A DNA stretch of 64,000 nt from positions 1-64,000 of the forward strand of contig NZ_BLWI01000013.1 of the NCBI RefSeq assembly GCF_013282155.1, in the 5' to 3' direction. Shown here piece after piece: positions 15,660-26,834 of the stretch (position 1 is its first letter; every line of letters begins with the position of its first letter). The position numbers and the translations under genes are program-made. Source of the DNA: Sulfitobacter sp. HGT1 (GTDB lineage Bacteria; Pseudomonadota; Alphaproteobacteria; Rhodobacterales; Rhodobacteraceae). The notes below the pieces were generated by a model. The model made no database searches. It saw only the letters and a program-made list of their open reading frames with translations, and had not been told where the DNA came from.

Positions 15660-16956
15660 AGTCAAACCTTTCTGACAGGATACGATGAGACGGCGTGCCA
15701 CGCATGATCAAATGGTCTTCGACGATGTCCATCATGATTGACGGCCCACACAGGACAAAGACCCATTCTTTGAAGTGGTCGGGCGAGAAAACCCGATCCA
15801 AAAGCGCCGCATCAATAAACCCTGTTTCGCCCTGCCAAGTCTCCGGCGGTTCGGACAAGACAAAGGTCGTGCCCTCCCTTTCCAGCTCCTCGCGGTAGGC
15901 GATTTGATCGGCGGAGCGGTTTCCGTAAACCAGCTTAACCTGTCGCGGATCATCGGTCAGGCGCATCTGCCTGAGAATTCCCAGCAGGGGTGCAAGCCCC
16001 ACGCCGCCCGCGATCAAGGCAACGCCCGGTTCGGTGTGGCCTTCGACATTCAGGCTGCCAAACGGGCCATCCAGATACGCAACCGTATCAGATTTTATCT
16101 GACTGATGGTCCGGGTGAAATCGCCAAGCTCCTTGATCATGAAAGTGATTTCTGGCCCTGCGGCGGGTGCTGACGAAAGGGAAAAAGGGTTCTCTTTCAA
16201 TGAAAACGGGCCATGCCCCACGTTCAGCCAGACGAATTGTCCCGCTTGGTAATCAAGGCCTGAGTGACCGTCGGGCGTTAAGGTCAATTCCCATTGTTTC
16301 GGCGTCACCTGCACAACAGAGGTCACACTCCACGCGCGGGATTTTTCCCGAAGCGGCGCGAGCAGATAAACGTAGAAAAGCGACCCGGCAGCGGCGGCGG
16401 TCATTGCCAGCCAGAAACCGGTCATCACAGTCTGCGATCCATAGCGCCCCGCATAAACTGTGTGATGCAGCAAAAGCACGGCGATCAACAGCGCACCAAC
16501 GCCATGCATCAATCGCCATGTCTCGTATTTATAGTCCAATTTGCTGCGCCAGATCGCAAGAATTACAAAACTGGGTAGGATCAAATACGCCGCAATACCT
16601 GTGGCAAGATCAGCAATATCAGTCGTGATCACCAGTTGGCGGGTCGTATCCCAGGGGCGCTGGCCGCCAGACGGTGTACCGCGATATAGAAAAGGGTGAA
16701 ACGCCGCAAAGCCCAGTGCTATCCTTGCCATGATCTGATGAAACCGCATGGTCACATCCATGCCGATATCGTTCGAGATATTCTTGAAGCGGCCGGAAAG
16801 GACAAACTCCATAAGGATCATGGAAAACGCAAGAATACCAAGGCCGGAGGCAAGTTCCTGATGGAATGCCCGCGGTGGCCCACCGACCAGCCAGGACAAG
16901 ATGAGGGGCAAGGTGACAGCCGCAATATAGCAGACAATCAAAAACAGCGGCTTCAT
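15652..16956 (-). CDS. Ferric-reductase-like membrane flavoprotein
   Basis: A 434-aa protein. Six hydrophobic segments span residues about 5-205 with His residues suited to haem (for example RFHQIMARIALGFAAFHPF and WRLMHGVGALLIAVLLLHH), followed by a ferredoxin-reductase module: FAD-binding QFVWLNVGHGPFSLKENPFS with the SLSS continuation, and an NAD(P)-binding part starting VALIAGGVGLAPLLG near residue 320 and ending with a C-terminal VFVLCGPSIMMD. It would pass electrons from NAD(P)H through FAD and haem across the membrane. The partner acceptor is unknown. Followed by the coupled 35-aa peptide. Upstream, on the same strand, lies the HemG-like flavodoxin. Confidence 0.85.
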   Translation of the reverse strand: MKPLFLIVCYIAAVTLPLILSWLVGGPPRAFHQELASGLGILAFSMILMEFVLSGRFKNISNDIGMDVTMRFHQIMARIALGFAAFHPFLYRGTPSGGQRPWDTTRQLVITTDIADLATGIAAYLILPSFVILAIWRSKLDYKYETWRLMHGVGALLIAVLLLHHTVYAGRYGSQTVMTGFWLAMTAAAAGSLFYVYLLAPLREKSRAWSVTSVVQVTPKQWELTLTPDGHSGLDYQAGQFVWLNVGHGPFSLKENPFSLSSAPAAGPEITFMIKELGDFTRTISQIKSDTVAYLDGPFGSLNVEGHTEPGVALIAGGVGLAPLLGILRQMRLTDDPRQVKLVYGNRSADQIAYREELEREGTTFVLSEPPETWQGETGFIDAALLDRVFSPDHFKEWVFVLCGPSIMMDIVEDHLIMRGTPSHRILSERFDYD

Positions 16957-17058
16957 ATTCTTTTGTGATCCAATTCTTACGTCGCAGCAATTACGTCAGG
17001 GGTCGGCGCTGGCACCCAAGAGGTGTGCCTCAGCCTCTGAACCCCGTCTTTGATCTGG

Positions 17059-17601
17059 TTAATCAGCGCCGTTGATCCCCGCCAGCCAATCATCGGTTGT
17101 CCTGTAAAGTGAATTCCAATCCGTATATTCCTTATCGGCGTCCAAGTCTGCCTCCGGATTTCTTGCGGCCAGAATGCGGCGCATGATGAAGCGTCGGAAA
17201 ATATCATACTCTGATGGAACGTATGCACCCGCGACTTGCTCAACACGGCTTGGCGTCCAGCCCGTCGCTTCGATGAACTCTTCTTTGATCTTATCCAGAC
17301 CCTTCCAATCTTCGGCGTCATGCCCCGCCGCGGCAAGTGATACTGACAAGAACAGAGTGGACTTTGCTTGAAGGTCTTTGGACCGTTCCGCCGCGAAATT
17401 GGTCAGTGCCCGCTGGTAGTGACCCACATGGACCGAGGCCGCCAGAATGACGCCATCAAACCGCTGGAGATCCATCCGCGTCGCATTCGCGAGTTCCACA
17501 AGTTCGACAGAACGCCCGCCATCCACGATGTGATCGGCCAATCTCTGGGCGATCTTTCGCGTTTGCCCCTCTGTTGAAGCATAGGCTATCAGAACTTTCA
17601 T
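17059..17601 (-). CDS. Flavodoxin-domain protein, HemG-like
   Basis: A 180-aa flavodoxin fold. The FMN phosphate-binding loop is at the N-terminus (MKVLIAYASTEGQTRKIAQ), and the second signature FDGVILAASVHVGHYQ near 50-65 and a third AAAGHDAEDW near 108 fit menaquinone-dependent protoporphyrinogen IX dehydrogenase (HemG), which oxidises protoporphyrinogen using quinones. The family often has this 170-185 aa length. ATG 17601 is preferred since GGAG is 6 nt upstream; ATG 17613 would add four residues. Neighbouring ferric reductase-like gene suggests a haem/iron theme. A general flavodoxin role cannot be excluded. Confidence 0.82.
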   Translation of the reverse strand: MKVLIAYASTEGQTRKIAQRLADHIVDGGRSVELVELANATRMDLQRFDGVILAASVHVGHYQRALTNFAAERSKDLQAKSTLFLSVSLAAAGHDAEDWKGLDKIKEEFIEATGWTPSRVEQVAGAYVPSEYDIFRRFIMRRILAARNPEADLDADKEYTDWNSLYRTTDDWLAGINGAD

Positions 17602-17742
17602 GCATGTCTCCAATCATAGACGGCAATTTCAAACCGGGGAATTGCGATGCCCTAGCCGCGTTTCTGGATTTGAACATGTTTCAAGGCTGCGGCATTGATC
17701 TTGGTCAAAGCCGGAAAGTTCGACAAATAAAAACGCAGTATA

Positions 17743-17772
17743 TTGACAGCCGATGGCAAAGCACCTCAAGAT
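17743..17772 (+). promoter_or_regulatory. Putative promoter of the riboswitch-nrdHIEF transcript
   Basis: A perfect TTGACA at 17743-17748 with an 18-bp spacer to a weak -10 (CAAGAT, 17767-17772). Transcription would start near 17779, exactly where the cobalamin riboswitch begins. Motif inference. Confidence 0.4.
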
Positions 17773-17775
17773 ATA

Positions 17776-17962
17776 GATGCTTTGGTTCTTGCGACTCGCG
17801 TCGCAGGCTAAGAGGGAAGCCGGTGAAATACCGGCGCTGCCCCCGCAACTGTAAGCGGCAAGTGTTGGCCTTTTACCCACTGGTGCATCTGCACCGGGAA
17901 GGATGGCAACACATTCGAGCCGCGAGCCAGGAGACCTGCCCAAGCACGATACGATAACCGCG
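17776..17962 (+). promoter_or_regulatory. Cobalamin (B12) riboswitch
   Basis: All main blocks of the cobalamin aptamer are present in order: AGAGGGAAGCCGGTGAAATA at 17811-17830, CCGGCGCTGCCCCCGCAACT at 17831-17850, GTAAGCGG next, and the closing GCGAGCCAGGAGACCTGCC at 17922-17940. The following CCCAAGC...GCTTGGG pair (17939-17977) could act in the expression platform. It is followed by nrdH 80 bp downstream. Known logic: B12 binding turns off the downstream genes, here a B12-independent ribonucleotide reductase. Confidence 0.95.
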
Positions 17963-18057
17963 AGCGGAGGGCTTGGGGACGTGTTTATGGTATGGCCCTA
18001 TTCAGGCGGTACCCTGCGCGCCCCTGTTCCTTTGCAAAACAACCAAAGGATATGGGC

Positions 18058-18279
18058 ATGACCATCACTGTTTATTCGAAACCTGCTTGCGTGCAATGCA
18101 CGGCCACCACCCGCGCGCTGGACATGCGCGGTCTGGACTACCGCGTTATCGACCTGACACAAGATGCAGACGCGATGAATGACGTGACCGAAATGGGCTA
18201 CCGTCAGGTTCCGGTCGTTGTGGCGGGTGATGCGCATTGGGCCGGGTTTCGCCCCGATATGATCGGCCAACTGGCATAA
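18058..18279 (+). CDS. nrdH: Glutaredoxin-like NrdH redoxin
   Basis: A 73-aa thiol-disulfide protein that reduces class Ib ribonucleotide reductase. Begins TITVYSKPACVQCTAT with the redox CVQC at residues 11-14, typical of NrdH, and has the VPVVV and GFRPDMI motifs of the family. ATG 18058 is selected because AAAGGA lies 7 nt upstream; ATG 18052 is too close to it and an upstream in-frame extension falls in the riboswitch leader. First gene of nrdHIEF; its TAA is directly followed by the ATG of nrdI. Expression should fall when cobalamin is plentiful. Confidence 0.93.
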   Translation: MTITVYSKPACVQCTATTRALDMRGLDYRVIDLTQDADAMNDVTEMGYRQVPVVVAGDAHWAGFRPDMIGQLA

Positions 18280-18683
18280 ATGGAAATGGGCGGGCTGGTC
18301 TATTATTCGTCTGCGACGGGCAATACCGCGCGGCTGGTTGCAGCCTTGGGCGTTGAGGCCATGCGCATACCGATCCGCCCATCCGACCCGATGCCATCCC
18401 CTGCTCGCCCCTTTGTGCTGATCTGCCCGACATTTGCCGATGGCGCAGGGCGCGGGGCGGTCCCCAAACAGGTGATCGGGTTTTTGAATGCCCCCGCCAA
18501 CCGCGCCCTGCTGCGCGGTGTGATCGGCGCGGGGAACCGCAACTTTGGGGCGACATTCGCCCTGGCTGGCGATGTGATCGCCCAAAAATGCAACGTGCCC
18601 GTGCTCACCCGGTTCGAGCTGGCAGGAACAGACAATGATATCGCCCGCATCCGCGATGGGCTGGACAAATTTTGGAGAACGCA

Positions 18684-18702
<19 letters not shown>
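18280..18702 (+). CDS. nrdI: NrdI flavodoxin for class Ib reductase assembly
   Basis: A 140-aa flavodoxin-like protein that supplies oxidant to build the Mn(III)2-tyrosyl cofactor of NrdF. Shows [16 protein letters not shown] at the start (FMN phosphate loop), CPTFADG and the [19 protein letters not shown] block characteristic of NrdI. It begins immediately after the nrdH stop and overlaps the nrdE start by 19 bp, so the operon is tightly coupled. Presence of nrdI argues for a manganese cofactor in the NrdF here. Confidence 0.93.
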
Positions 18703-21793
<3,091 letters not shown>

Positions 21794-21818
21794 CATCCGA
21801 ACATGGCAGCGCTAAATT

Positions 21819-21857
21819 GCATTGGTGTCCGGCGATACGACGTCGGGCACCAAATGC
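21819..21857 (+). terminator. Putative terminator after nrdF
   Basis: An imperfect inverted repeat (GCATTGGTGTCCGGCG ... CGTCGGGCACCAAATGC with a 6-nt loop) 25 bp after the nrdF stop. It lacks a U-run, so intrinsic termination is uncertain. Confidence 0.4.
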
Positions 21858-21956
21858 AGGGCCGCCGATCCAATTACCGATACTCATGCACGGTCATACC
21901 GGCTAGGAATGAACACAAGCATTCATTGAAATCCATATCCCGAGCGAGATTTTCAA

Positions 21957-23192
21957 ATGGCCACCGCATCACCCATATTAGCGCGGATGCGCGAGATCCC
22001 GAAAGGGATCTGGGTGCTGGGATGCGTGTCCCTGTTCATGGATATTTCATCCGAGCTGATACATGCGTTGTTGCCGGTTTATCTGGTCACCGTGATGAGC
22101 GTGTCGATGGTCACGGTGGGCATCATCGAAGGCATCGCAGAGGCAACGGCTTCCATCGTCAAGATTTTCTCGGGCGCGATGTCGGACTGGCTGGGCAAGC
22201 GCAAACTTCTGGCCGTCATCGGCTATGGCCTCGCGGCCTTTACCAAGCCGATCTTCCCTTTGGCAGGCTCCGTCAACTTGCTGATCGCGGCCCGTTTTAT
22301 CGACAGGGTCGGCAAGGGCATTCGTGGCGCGCCGCGGGATGCGCTTATCGCTGATATGGCCCCTGCGCACATGCGCGGCGGCAGCTTTGGGTTGCGGCAA
22401 TCCCTTGATACTATTGGCGCTTTTCTGGGGCCGCTTCTGGCCATTTTCCTGATGTGGCTGACCGCCAATAACTTTCAGGCGGTTTTCTGGGTCGCTGTCA
22501 TCCCCGCCTTTCTCGCCTTGGCTCTGCTGGTCTTTGCCGTCCACGAACCCCCCAGACCCACCGGCCTGCGCAAGGTAAAATTCCCTCTAAGCTTGCCCGA
22601 ACTCAACAGTCTCGGGTCAAACTACTGGCTGGTGGTCGCGGTTGCGACGGTCTTCTCGCTTGCGCGTTTTAGCGAGGCTTTTCTGATTTTGCGGGCGCAA
22701 GGCATAGGGCTGCCACTGGTGCTGATCCCGATGGTTTTGGTGTTGATGAACGTTGTCTATGCGCTGGTCGCCTATCCGGCGGGGGCGCTGTCCGACCGCT
22801 ATCATCGCGTAACGCTTTTGATCATCGGATTTTGCGTTCTTATCGCCGCCGATCTTGTGCTTGCATTCGCAGATGGTCTGGTTGGCGTAGGCTTCGGCGT
22901 GGCACTATGGGGTTTGCATCTGGGATTAACGCAGGGGCTGCTTGCAGCACTTGTTGCCGACACCACCCCACAGGAACTGCGCGGAACAGCTTTTGGAATG
23001 TTCCACCTGACCGGAGGGCTGGCCCTGCTGGCGGCAAGTATTCTGGCTGGCGTACTTTGGGAAGGGTTCGGCGCACAGGCCACATTCCTCTCGGGGGCAT
23101 GCCTGACGGCGATTGCCTTGGCTGGACTAGGTCTGTTGCGTTGGTACCTGCCCGCACTGGGTGCTTTTCACAAACCTCAAGAAAATGCCTGA
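21957..23192 (+). CDS. Major facilitator superfamily transporter
   Basis: A 411-aa, 12-segment inner-membrane transporter. It has SLFMDISSELIHALLPVYL at the N-terminus and the MFS motif-A-like SDWLGKRKLL after segment 2, then RFIDRVGKGIRGAPRDALIAD, a signature of a subgroup related to YfkF/drug-type permeases that frequently accompanies metal or redox genes. The second half repeats the pattern (GALSDRYHRV). The substrate cannot be inferred. It is on the strand opposite the multicopper oxidase, 51 bp from the convergent sterol-desaturase-family gene. Confidence 0.88.
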   Translation: MATASPILARMREIPKGIWVLGCVSLFMDISSELIHALLPVYLVTVMSVSMVTVGIIEGIAEATASIVKIFSGAMSDWLGKRKLLAVIGYGLAAFTKPIFPLAGSVNLLIAARFIDRVGKGIRGAPRDALIADMAPAHMRGGSFGLRQSLDTIGAFLGPLLAIFLMWLTANNFQAVFWVAVIPAFLALALLVFAVHEPPRPTGLRKVKFPLSLPELNSLGSNYWLVVAVATVFSLARFSEAFLILRAQGIGLPLVLIPMVLVLMNVVYALVAYPAGALSDRYHRVTLLIIGFCVLIAADLVLAFADGLVGVGFGVALWGLHLGLTQGLLAALVADTTPQELRGTAFGMFHLTGGLALLAASILAGVLWEGFGAQATFLSGACLTAIALAGLGLLRWYLPALGAFHKPQENA

Positions 23193-23243
23193 TTTCCTGA
23201 CGGCCCCTATCTTGTCTACGTCTGAAATTCAGGCGTGGGTATA

Positions 23244-24092
23244 TTACTTATCACTTGCTTCCCGATTGATTGGATAACCGCTTGCAGGACCTTTGACGGG
23301 TTGAACCAACATCCGGTCGAGCCATAGATCGCGCCGCGTTCTGAACTGCTCTATGCCGATGGTCATGGCGTCATGGCCCGCAGCAGGCTGCGCCCTATAG
23401 GTGCCCAATAGCCTGTCCCACCACGGCAGGTTAAACCCGAAATTACTGTTCGTTTCCGCGGGCAGGATAGAGTGGTGGACACGGTGCATATCAGGCGTGA
23501 CCATGATCAAACGCAGGAGCCGGTCCACGACCAGAGGCAGCCGAACGTTGGAATGGTTGAACATCGCGGTGGCGTTGAGCAAGACCTCGAAGATCAAGAC
23601 CGCCACGGCAGGCGGACCCAAGACCAGCACCATTGCCAGTTTGATCCCCATCGACAGCACAATCTCGATGGGGTGAAACCGCAGGCCTGTCGTGACATCA
23701 AATTCAAGGTCAGCGTGATGCATACGGTGCAACCGCCAAAGGGCAGGAACCGCATGAAACATAACGTGCTGTAAATAGATGACCAAATCCAGAACGATGA
23801 TACTCACAAGAACAGCAATCCAAGCCGGTGCCTCGATTAAATTGAATAATCCCCAGCCGCGTTCTTGTGCGATGATGGCCAAACCGACCGCGAGGATCGG
23901 AAAGGTCAGGCGCAAAACAATTATGTCTATGACCACCAAGGCCAGATTGTTTGACCAGCGGATCACCCGCGGAATATCGCGCCGGCGACGCGGGGCGAGC
24001 ACTTCCCAAAGCGCCATGATTGCCAAAACGACAAGGAACACCCCAAGGCGCAACTGCGGCTCGGCAGCAAAGATGTGTTCTGACGTCGGCAT
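23244..24092 (-). CDS. Sterol desaturase/fatty acid hydroxylase family protein
   Basis: A 282-aa membrane di-iron oxygenase. After three hydrophobic segments the histidine clusters appear: HVMFHAVPALWRLHRMHH near 108-125, HSNVRLP near 195, and MHRVHHS near 218-225, which together bind the di-iron centre. The family hydroxylates or desaturates lipids or isoprenoids; the substrate is not known. ATG 24092 has GGAAGGA 7 nt upstream. The multicopper oxidase gene lies just upstream on the same strand with a 43-bp gap, so co-transcription is likely. Confidence 0.88.
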   Translation of the reverse strand: MPTSEHIFAAEPQLRLGVFLVVLAIMALWEVLAPRRRRDIPRVIRWSNNLALVVIDIIVLRLTFPILAVGLAIIAQERGWGLFNLIEAPAWIAVLVSIIVLDLVIYLQHVMFHAVPALWRLHRMHHADLEFDVTTGLRFHPIEIVLSMGIKLAMVLVLGPPAVAVLIFEVLLNATAMFNHSNVRLPLVVDRLLRLIMVTPDMHRVHHSILPAETNSNFGFNLPWWDRLLGTYRAQPAAGHDAMTIGIEQFRTRRDLWLDRMLVQPVKGPASGYPINREASDK

Positions 24093-24135
24093 TTTTGATC
24101 CTTCCCGTGAATCTTCGGCTCAATAACGGGCCCCT

Positions 24136-25539
24136 TTAAGTGACCGTGAACTGCCCCATCATCCCCGCATCTTCATGCTCGAGGATATGGCAGTGGAACA
24201 TATAAGGCGTCTCCTGCCCGGCGGGTTGGTCAAAACGCGCGATGATTTCTGCTTCGCCGGGCACCAGAACTATATCTTTCCAGCCTGTGTTTTCAGGTCG
24301 CGGCGGCGCGCCGTTCTCGCTCAGCACACGAAACCGTACACCATGCACGTGGAACGGATGGGCGATCATCGTGCTGCGGATGCGCCAGCGTTCGACAGTG
24401 CCCTGCGCGACCGCAAAATCGATCCGTCCCATATCATAAGGGCGTCCATTGATGGCAAAGCCGCCACCGCGCATCATGCCGCCCATCCCCATATCAAGCG
24501 AGATATCCCGCTTTTCGACCTCGCTTCCGGCAAGGTCCTCCAACACACCGTCCAGTTTGTCTGGCAGGCGGGTGATGCGCGCAGGCAGCGTCGCGTCGAC
24601 CGCAAAAGGCAGAACGCCGTAAGGTTGGGCCGGATCGCTCAACAGGACAGGTGCCTTGCCGTCTGACATATCCACTAGCACCTCGGCGCGTTCACCCGGC
24701 GCAAGGGTCAGCGTGTTCAAAGCAATCGGTTCGGGAAGGAACCCGCCATCCGTCGCGACCAGATGCATCGGCCGCGTATCGTCCAGAAATAATGTGTAGA
24801 CCCGCGCATTTGACCCGTTGAGCAGGCGCAGCCGCACAATCCCCTGCGGCACGACCGCTGTCGCACCCGTTTGGCCGTTGACCAGCAAACGGTTGCCCGC
24901 AAACCCGTGCATCACGTCCATCATCGAGGGATCATAAACCATGCGGCCCGCGTTATCGAAACGGCGATCTTGCAAGACAAGCGTCAGGTCATCGACACCA
25001 TAGGCCGATGGTAAACCGCGCGCGTCGTCCTCTCCGTCCGTGATGTGAATGACCCCCGCGAGCCCGAAATACACCTGTTCTGCCGTGCGCTCGTGGATAT
25101 GGGAGTGATACCAGATGGTTGCGGGGTCTTGCGCGATATGCATCTCTGGTTGCCAGCTTTCGCCCGGTGCGATCGGCAGATGCGGGCCGCCGTCATGTTC
25201 TCCGGGCACCAAAAGACCATGCCAATGGGCGCTGACCGGGGCCTTGAGCCCATTTTTTACGTCCGCGGCAAGGTCCCCGTTCTTGAGGATAACTGTCGGC
25301 CCCAGATAGTCTTGGTTAAACCCAACCGTTGGTGTGGCCACCCCGCCAAGAAAGGTTTGACTGCCCGACTGCGCTTGCAAAGACAGACGCCCCGTTGAGC
25401 GTGTATCAAGAAGCGGCGGCATGGACAGACGCTGCTTGGGGGTTTGTTCTTGCGCAAATGCACGCGCAGCCCCGTGCGACAGGGCTGCTGCGGCAGCAAG
25501 GGCGGTTGCAGAAGAACTCAGGAACTGACGTCTTTTCAT
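24136..25539 (-). CDS. Tat-exported multicopper oxidase (CueO-like)
   Basis: A 467-aa periplasmic oxidase with a twin-arginine signal (MKRRQFLSSSATALAAAAAL). All copper motifs are intact: HWHG near 107, WYHSHIHE near 143, HPFHVHG near 393 and HCHILEHEDAGMM near 448, giving the type 1 and trinuclear centres. A Met-rich loop (MGMGGMMRGGG near 350) recalls the methionine-rich insert by which CueO binds Cu(I). Likely role: oxidation of Cu(I) or phenolics in copper defence. AAAGG precedes ATG by 5-6 nt. Upstream on the same strand is the SHOCT-domain gene. Confidence 0.92.
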   Translation of the reverse strand: MKRRQFLSSSATALAAAAALSHGAARAFAQEQTPKQRLSMPPLLDTRSTGRLSLQAQSGSQTFLGGVATPTVGFNQDYLGPTVILKNGDLAADVKNGLKAPVSAHWHGLLVPGEHDGGPHLPIAPGESWQPEMHIAQDPATIWYHSHIHERTAEQVYFGLAGVIHITDGEDDARGLPSAYGVDDLTLVLQDRRFDNAGRMVYDPSMMDVMHGFAGNRLLVNGQTGATAVVPQGIVRLRLLNGSNARVYTLFLDDTRPMHLVATDGGFLPEPIALNTLTLAPGERAEVLVDMSDGKAPVLLSDPAQPYGVLPFAVDATLPARITRLPDKLDGVLEDLAGSEVEKRDISLDMGMGGMMRGGGFAINGRPYDMGRIDFAVAQGTVERWRIRSTMIAHPFHVHGVRFRVLSENGAPPRPENTGWKDIVLVPGEAEIIARFDQPAGQETPYMFHCHILEHEDAGMMGQFTVT

Positions 25540-25617
25540 GGGAGCCTTTCAGCGCAATGTTTGACCAAAACCGTGCTGATCATGACCCTACATCTTAAAT
25601 GTCTGCTTGCCCAAGAT

Positions 25618-25968
25618 TTAGTCAAGTAACGCCTTCTTGCGCGCATTGAATTCTTCAGCGTCGATCTCGCCCTTCGCGAAGCGCTCGTTCAATATCGCCA
25701 GGGCGTTGGTGTTTGGCTGCAATGCAGTGCCACCATTGGGCAGGCGCAAGATAAAGATAGTGGCCACGACGATCCCGACGATCAGCAAGATCATGAATAC
25801 CGGCCCAAGAAACATGCCGAAGCCGCCCCACTGACTGTCGCCCCACATCATATCGTGCCCATGGAAGGACTGCTCGTAAAGTTCTGGAACTTCAACAACT
25901 TGCGCCGCAGCTGATGTTGCCGTCACCGCGGCCAATCCTGCGATCCGCGAGATATTTTTCATTGGCAT
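25618..25968 (-). CDS. SHOCT-domain membrane protein
   Basis: A 116-aa small protein with an N-terminal signal segment ending near SAAAQ, a His/Met/Trp-rich periplasmic stretch (HGHDMMWGDSQWGG) that could bind copper, a membrane helix (FGMFLGPVFMILLIVGIVV), and a C-terminal SHOCT motif (ALAILNERFAKGEIDAEEF) used for oligomerisation. ATG 25968 is chosen since GGAG is 7 nt upstream; a start at 25995 is less likely. Its place before the multicopper oxidase, and the metal-binding residues, suggest a copper-handling unit; this is inference. Confidence 0.8.
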   Translation of the reverse strand: MPMKNISRIAGLAAVTATSAAAQVVEVPELYEQSFHGHDMMWGDSQWGGFGMFLGPVFMILLIVGIVVATIFILRLPNGGTALQPNTNALAILNERFAKGEIDAEEFNARKKALLD

Positions 25969-26245
25969 CTGACGTCTCCTATTATGCGGCTCCAACAGCC
26001 GTCATTTTCGCAGATACCATCAAACCAGAGGGGCCATTGTGATCTACATCAAGCAGACAGCAAAGGTCATGCCTTCCCGCCGAAAGAAACTGCAACCGCC
26101 TGCACCGATGTCGGCTTTATCTTTCGCACACTCGCGATCGTTTCATGTTACGAGGTGTGATTGGGCCCTTTCGTGCTGTCAGGTTGCTTGCAACCCAGCA
26201 CGCTCTTCCAAGAAGTCTCTTTTACAATTCGAAAAGGTGGACGGA

Positions 26246-26797
26246 ATGCTCTCATTACATGCGATACCCGATGCGTTTACCATCAGTGAATGTGCGCTGA
26301 TTATTGCGATGGTTTCCGAAGCGTCAACCGATGAAGCTCTCCTCGTCGGTCGCAATAAAAATCACAATCTTCGTAAAGCGGAGCTGGTCTGGACTGATAA
26401 CCTGGCTGGCATGGAGTGGGTGATGGAGCGCCTGATCGAGATTGTCCGGAGCGCCAACAAAGATCAGTACGGGTTTGACCTGCACGAGTTTGCCGAAAGC
26501 CCTCAGGTGGCAATCTACAAGTCGTCAGATAGCGGGCACTTCGCCTGGCACTCCGATATTGGCGGCGGTCCGGCCTCGGGAAAAAGAAAGCTCACGCTCG
26601 TGCTGCAATTAAGTGCCGCCGATACCTACGAAGGCGGCGATCTGGAAGTTATGCCTGGCGCTCAGATACTCACCGCCAGTCGCGCTCAGGGGTGTGCCAG
26701 TGTTTTTCCAAGCTTCACACTTCATCAGGTGACGCCGGTCAAAGGTGGCATACGTTATTCATTGACTGTTTGGGCGCACGGTCCGGCATTTCGGTGA
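26246..26797 (+). CDS. 2OG-Fe(II) oxygenase (PKHD/prolyl-hydroxylase type)
   Basis: A 183-aa double-stranded-beta-helix oxygenase. Metal ligands H-x-D are in FAWHSDIGGG near residue 100 and the distal His in FTLHQVTPV near 160, with Arg170 of GIRYSLTVW placed to bind 2-oxoglutarate. Strand EGGDLEVM between them fits the family. ATG 26246 has AAGGTGG upstream and starts at the natural domain edge; a GTG at 26039 would add 69 residues that look non-coding. Converges on the LivM gene with a 37-bp gap. Substrate unknown. Confidence 0.85.
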   Translation: MLSLHAIPDAFTISECALIIAMVSEASTDEALLVGRNKNHNLRKAELVWTDNLAGMEWVMERLIEIVRSANKDQYGFDLHEFAESPQVAIYKSSDSGHFAWHSDIGGGPASGKRKLTLVLQLSAADTYEGGDLEVMPGAQILTASRAQGCASVFPSFTLHQVTPVKGGIRYSLTVWAHGPAFR

Positions 26798-26834
26798 AAC
26801 ACCATCAATACCCCTTGCAGGCCCACTTTATCGA

